Part shown: one piece after another, positions 61,299-64,000 of the stretch
How positions within the stretch are numbered: position 1 is the first letter of the stretch
Layout: the number at the start of each line of letters is the position of its first letter
NCBI GenBank assembly: GCA_963823515.1
Contig: CAWGMB010000019.1
Coordinates: 434,001-498,000, forward strand
Direction: 5' to 3'
Source: Miltoncostaea sp963823515
GTDB taxonomy: Bacteria; Actinomycetota; Thermoleophilia; Miltoncostaeales; Miltoncostaeaceae
DNA: 64,000 nt
Program-made: the position numbers and the translations under genes
The notes under the pieces: generated by a model
What the model saw: the letters and a program-made list of their open reading frames with translations, nothing else
The model's database searches: none
Told to the model about the DNA's origin: nothing

Positions 61299-62489
61299 CT
61301 ACTCGAGGTGCCGCGCGGCGAGCAGGAGACAGAGGGCGCTCTGGCCCTCGGCCATCTGGCCGCGCCGTGCGCGCGCGAGGGCCTCGTGGACCGGCATCCT
61401 CACCACCGACAGCTCCTCGCCGGGTTCGGGATGGGCGGTCCCCGGGGTGAGGCCGGTCGCGAGGAACGCGTCCGACCGCAGGCTCAGATGGGCGCTGGAG
61501 GAGAAGAAGGAACCGAGGTGGACCCACGCACCGCCGTGGGCGCCGGTCTCCTCCGCGAGCTCGCGCTCGGCCGCGGCGCGCGGCGTCTCGCCGTCCGCGA
61601 CGGCCCCCGCAGGGACCTCGAGGGTCCAGTCGCGCACCGGGTGGCGGTACTGGCGCACCAGGAGCACGTCCCCGCCGCACACCGCCACCACGAAGACCGC
61701 CCGGGGCGTCGTGAGGTAGAGGTACTCCCGCTCCGGTTCGTCGCCCACCGCGAGCCGGTCGAGCATCACCGACCGCCAGGGGCTGGCGTGGAGCAGCTCG
61801 CTGCCCGCCAGCCGGACTCCGGGGGGCGCGGGTATCCCGAGCTTCGCCGCGACCCGCGCGATCGCCTCGGCGCTGCGCGGCCCGAGCGGCCCCGGCGCGT
61901 CGTGCGCGGCCAGCGACAGGTCCGCCGAGGTGTCGATGTCGAGCCAGGTGGCCACGCTCTGCGCGCCCAGCCCCGCCTCCAGGGCGCGCCGCAGTGTCAC
62001 CCCGGCGCAGGCGGGGGTCGACCAGGGGATGTCGTGGAACGGCGCCTCGTGGAACCGCGCCATGGCGATCATCCAGTAGCCCCCGTCGACCCCGGGTCCG
62101 AGCACCACGTCGGCGCCGCCGTCGAGCAGGTCGAACGCGCGCGTGAGCTCTCCCGCCGGGAGGCCGGGCACATCCGACGAGACGAGCGCCAAGGGCCCCT
62201 CGGCGGTCCGGATCGCCTCGCGCAGCGCCGCACCGAGGCCCCGCCCCTGCTGGACGTGGATCGCCACGCCGGGCCCGAGGACGCGGGCGAGCGCCGCGGC
62301 CTCGCGCCCGTCCGGGCAGAGCACTCCGACCTCGTCGGCCTCGGCCCGGCACGCCTCCAGCGTGTCGCGGAGCATGGCCTCGGCGAGGTCGGCGGCGAGC
62401 TCGGGCGAGAGCGGCGGCACGAGCCGGGTCTTGGAGCGGCCCGCCTGCGGCGCCTTGGCCACCACGAGCACCCGCCGCCGGGCCGTCAT
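61299..62489 (-). CDS. DUF2064 (TIGR04282-like) nucleotidyl/glycosyltransferase fused to a NUDIX hydrolase
   Basis: 396 residues. Residues 1-205 are a GT-A-like DUF2064 domain (VVAKAPQAGRSKTRL, VSSDVPGLP, GPGVDGGYWMIA). Residues 230-396 are a NUDIX domain with a perfect box, G-x5-E-x7-REL-x-EE-x-G (GAVADGETPRAAAEREL onward), in an ADP-ribose-pyrophosphatase-like context (LLVRQYRHPVRDWTLEVPAG). The fusion is in one clean frame. ATG 62489 overlaps the upstream glycosyltransferase stop (ATGA), so both act together, perhaps in nucleotide-sugar supply and control. Confidence 0.82.
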   Translation of the reverse strand: MTARRRVLVVAKAPQAGRSKTRLVPPLSPELAADLAEAMLRDTLEACRAEADEVGVLCPDGREAAALARVLGPGVAIHVQQGRGLGAALREAIRTAEGPLALVSSDVPGLPAGELTRAFDLLDGGADVVLGPGVDGGYWMIAMARFHEAPFHDIPWSTPACAGVTLRRALEAGLGAQSVATWLDIDTSADLSLAAHDAPGPLGPRSAEAIARVAAKLGIPAPPGVRLAGSELLHASPWRSVMLDRLAVGDEPEREYLYLTTPRAVFVVAVCGGDVLLVRQYRHPVRDWTLEVPAGAVADGETPRAAAERELAEETGAHGGAWVHLGSFFSSSAHLSLRSDAFLATGLTPGTAHPEPGEELSVVRMPVHEALARARRGQMAEGQSALCLLLAARHLE

Positions 62490-63107
62490 GTGTGCCTCAG
62501 TGCGACGGCCAGCATCCGCGCGCCCGCGAGGGTCGAGGGCCCGAGCCGCCCGGCCACCTTGGACTCGCCCCCGCGCCTGCGCCGGACCGCGACGTCGCAC
62601 TCGGCGATCGACAGGCCCCGGCGGGACGCCCGGACGACCATCTCGGTCGGCCAGCCGTAGCCGCCCTCGCTCATCTCGAGCTCCCGCAGCGCGTCGGCAC
62701 GGATGGCGCGCATGCAGGGGATGTCGTGGACGCGCAGCCCGTGGGCGAGACGCAGCACGCGGGTGACGAGCGCGTTGCCGAGTCGTTGGTGCCGTCCCAT
62801 CGCCCGGGCTCGATACGGGTGCGGGCGCCCAGGCAGAGCTCCACCCGTCCGGTGAGCACCGGTTCGAGCACCCGCGGCAGATCGCGCGGGTCGCAGCTTC
62901 CGTCGCCGTCGAGGAAGACGATCACCTCGGCCTCGGTGGCGGCCGCCCCCGCGGCGCACGCGCGGCCGTAGCCGCGACGCGGCTCCACTACGACGCGCGC
63001 GCCGCCCCGCTTCGCGACCGCGACGGTGTCGTCACGCGATCCTCCGTCGACGACGATGATCTCGTCGGCGACGCCAGCGGGCCATTCCGCGAGGACGCTC
63101 CGCACGC
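62486..63107 (-). pseudogene. Family 2 glycosyltransferase, frameshifted and 5'-truncated
   Basis: TIGR04283/dolichyl-phosphate-mannose-synthase-like GT2. DEIIVVDGGSRDDTV, GYGRACAAGAAA and FLDGDGSCDP (metal DxD) lie in one frame up to about 62810. A one-base loss in a G run then shifts to MGRHQRLGNALVTRVLRL and GWPTEMVVRASRRGLS, which runs to the TGA at 62486. The usual N-terminal strand (VVIPALNE type) is missing; the sequence instead joins directly to a truncated neighbour near 63107. It overlaps the DUF2064-NUDIX gene by 4 bp. Confidence 0.7.
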
Positions 63108-63268
63108 GTCTGCACGACGAGCTCCTTCGTCGCGAGGTCGACGGTGGTGGCGTTCATCACCTGGGAGAGGAAGGGCGCCAGCGCGGCCAGGGTGTCCGGC
63201 GAGCCGGCGAGCGCCTTGGTGATGTTCGAGGCGTCGCCGTCGGACGGGTAGAGCCCCCTCACCCGCAT
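63032..63268 (-). pseudogene. Truncated carboxymuconolactone-decarboxylase-like (AhpD-like) gene
   Basis: ATG 63268 begins a frame with NITKALAGSPDTLAALAPFLSQVM and TVDLATKELVVQTRAE, the N-terminal helices of the CMD/AhpD family. Similarity stops at about 63110, just before the CxxC part expected next. The frame then runs on into an Arg-rich nonsense stretch that overlaps the GT2 gene. Both genes are broken at the same point, which suggests one deletion joining them (or an assembly join). Confidence 0.55.
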
Positions 63269-63312
63269 CCCCGCCTGCTCGCGCCCGACGAGCGGCAGTC
63301 GCGCCTCCCCGC

Positions 63313-63864
63313 TCAGAAGATCCGCCAGCGGCGCAGGTCGGGCCGCCTGGCCAGCACCCACGCATCCAGTCCCCACACCCGTCCCGACGGGACCAGGGCG
63401 AGGATCACCAGTGGCACGTACTCGTGGGGCTGCTCGAACGCCCAGCGGTTGCTGGAGAAGTACAGGCCGGCGAGGAAGAGCTGCTGCCCCAGGCCCAGCA
63501 ACGCGGCGCCCCGGCTGGCGAGCCCGACGATCAGGAGGGCCCCGACGCCCAGCTCCATGGCGGTGATCAGCCACTGGAAGACGTCCCAGTGGGCCAGGAT
63601 CACGTCGTCGGCGATCCACCCGAGCCCGGGGAGGTCGGTCCGTGCGCCCTCGTTCTCGAGGATCGACCGCGCCAGGCCGCGGTCGATGAGATTCGCCGAG
63701 TAGGGCCCGATCGAGATGTCGGTGAAGGCGAAGAGTTTCGCGAGGCCGTTCGCGAAGAGGATCACCCCGAAGAAGATGCGCAGGGCGGCAAGGCCCCGTG
63801 CGAGGACGCGGGAGTCGGGGATGAGGTCCTCGGGACGGGCCACGGGCGAAGCGGTGTCGCTCAT
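63313..63864 (-). CDS. DoxX-family membrane protein
   Basis: 183 residues with four hydrophobic segments (about 22-42, 90-112, 115-135, 148-165). RIFFGVILFANGLAKLFAF and the central LITAMELGVGALLIVGL resemble DoxX/thiosulfate:quinone oxidoreductase small-subunit-like proteins. ATG 63864 lies six bases after TAGTGT (63871-63876). It is the first gene of a minus-strand set continuing into the truncated CMD and GT2 genes. The remaining 63877-64000 shows no gene. Confidence 0.8.
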   Translation of the reverse strand: MSDTASPVARPEDLIPDSRVLARGLAALRIFFGVILFANGLAKLFAFTDISIGPYSANLIDRGLARSILENEGARTDLPGLGWIADDVILAHWDVFQWLITAMELGVGALLIVGLASRGAALLGLGQQLFLAGLYFSSNRWAFEQPHEYVPLVILALVPSGRVWGLDAWVLARRPDLRRWRIF

Positions 63865-64000
63865 GGAGCGACACTAGCGACGGGGCCGCGCGCGCATCTG
63901 AACAGTCGATTACGGGTCTGGTCTCCGTGGGGGCGGGAGCGGCGACGAGGTTGCCGCATCCCGGTCCGTGCGCGACGCTCGGACTCCCTACGAGGAGCCG

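Noticed and set aside
1..64000. tRNA, rRNA and CRISPR features
   Set aside because: No T-loop-like GTTCGANTC context with a surrounding cloverleaf, no rRNA segments and no direct-repeat/spacer pattern were seen on reading both strands.

Overview
The window reads as a chromosomal segment of a very GC-rich, Gram-positive-type actinomycete. Evidence: high GC with strong GC bias at third codon positions, frequent GTG starts, many 4-bp stop/start overlaps (GTGA, ATGA), actinobacterial families (GpgS, long-form RmlA, LLM flavoenzymes, SpoIID/S55-type secreted proteins) and many probably leaderless genes. At 17 starts a TANNNT -10-like hexamer lies 6-8 nt before the start codon. A deep-branching class such as Thermoleophilia is an inference, not proven. 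Several genes carry single-base frameshifts (near 8.34, 11.94, 24.7-25.3, 58.9 and 62.8 kb). These look as much like assembly or read errors as true pseudogenes.

Layout. 0-3.3 kb: 5' end of a class A penicillin-binding protein, a HAD hydrolase, a Pro/Ala-rich envelope protein and a degenerate receiver-like protein. 3.5-5.7 kb: a trxB-trxA-fmdB-cstR-like redox operon with a CsoR-family-type operator in its promoter. 5.7-12.6 kb: DHA2 transporter, frameshifted LLM oxidoreductase, an MhqO/MhqD-like quinone detoxification pair with duplicated operators, rlmN, a frameshifted AhpE-like peroxiredoxin. 12.6-16.2 kb: polar amino-acid ABC transporter, lipB, a GNAT. 16.2-24.2 kb: RCC1-repeat secreted protein, HtrA protease divergent from an OmpR/PhoR-type two-component system, SDR, glycerate kinase. 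24.4-32.5 kb: a badly frameshifted TolB/DUF11 surface protein, gpgS (glucosylglycerate), rmlA-rmlD-rmlB (dTDP-rhamnose, no rmlC here), a secreted two-repeat protein.

32.6-56.6 kb is the most interesting part. Genes of the Nit1C (MSMEG_0565-0572 / sll0783-0787) nitrogen-starvation and cyanide-assimilation cluster (MSMEG_0572-like protein, radical SAM, GNAT, AIR-synthase-like protein, glycosyltransferase) are interleaved with the three subunit families of oxamate transcarbamylase (DUF1116/AllG, FdrA/AllF, DUF2877/AllH) and a carbamate kinase. No nitrilase is seen; an amidohydrolase and an unknown 208-residue protein sit where it would be expected. The two gene sets are physically joined twice: AllG-like and AIR-synthase-like genes start divergently from one near-palindromic 21-bp promoter, and FdrA overlaps the MSMEG_0565-type glycosyltransferase by 4 bp. 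The same region holds an aminotransferase-fold protein lacking the catalytic lysine, an LLM-monooxygenase/PLP-decarboxylase fusion, and a degraded IS30 transposase. The working inference is a carbamoyl-phosphate-generating nitrogen-scavenging system.

54-64 kb: HD-GYP phosphodiesterase (complementing the GGDEF-EAL protein at 36-38 kb), SpoIID/LytB-like and S55-like secreted proteins, VOC protein, rhodanese remnant, SPASM-type radical SAM, a DUF2064-NUDIX fusion, a frameshifted and 5'-truncated family 2 glycosyltransferase joined to a truncated carboxymuconolactone-decarboxylase-like gene, and DoxX. No tRNA, rRNA, CRISPR array or intact mobile element was found.
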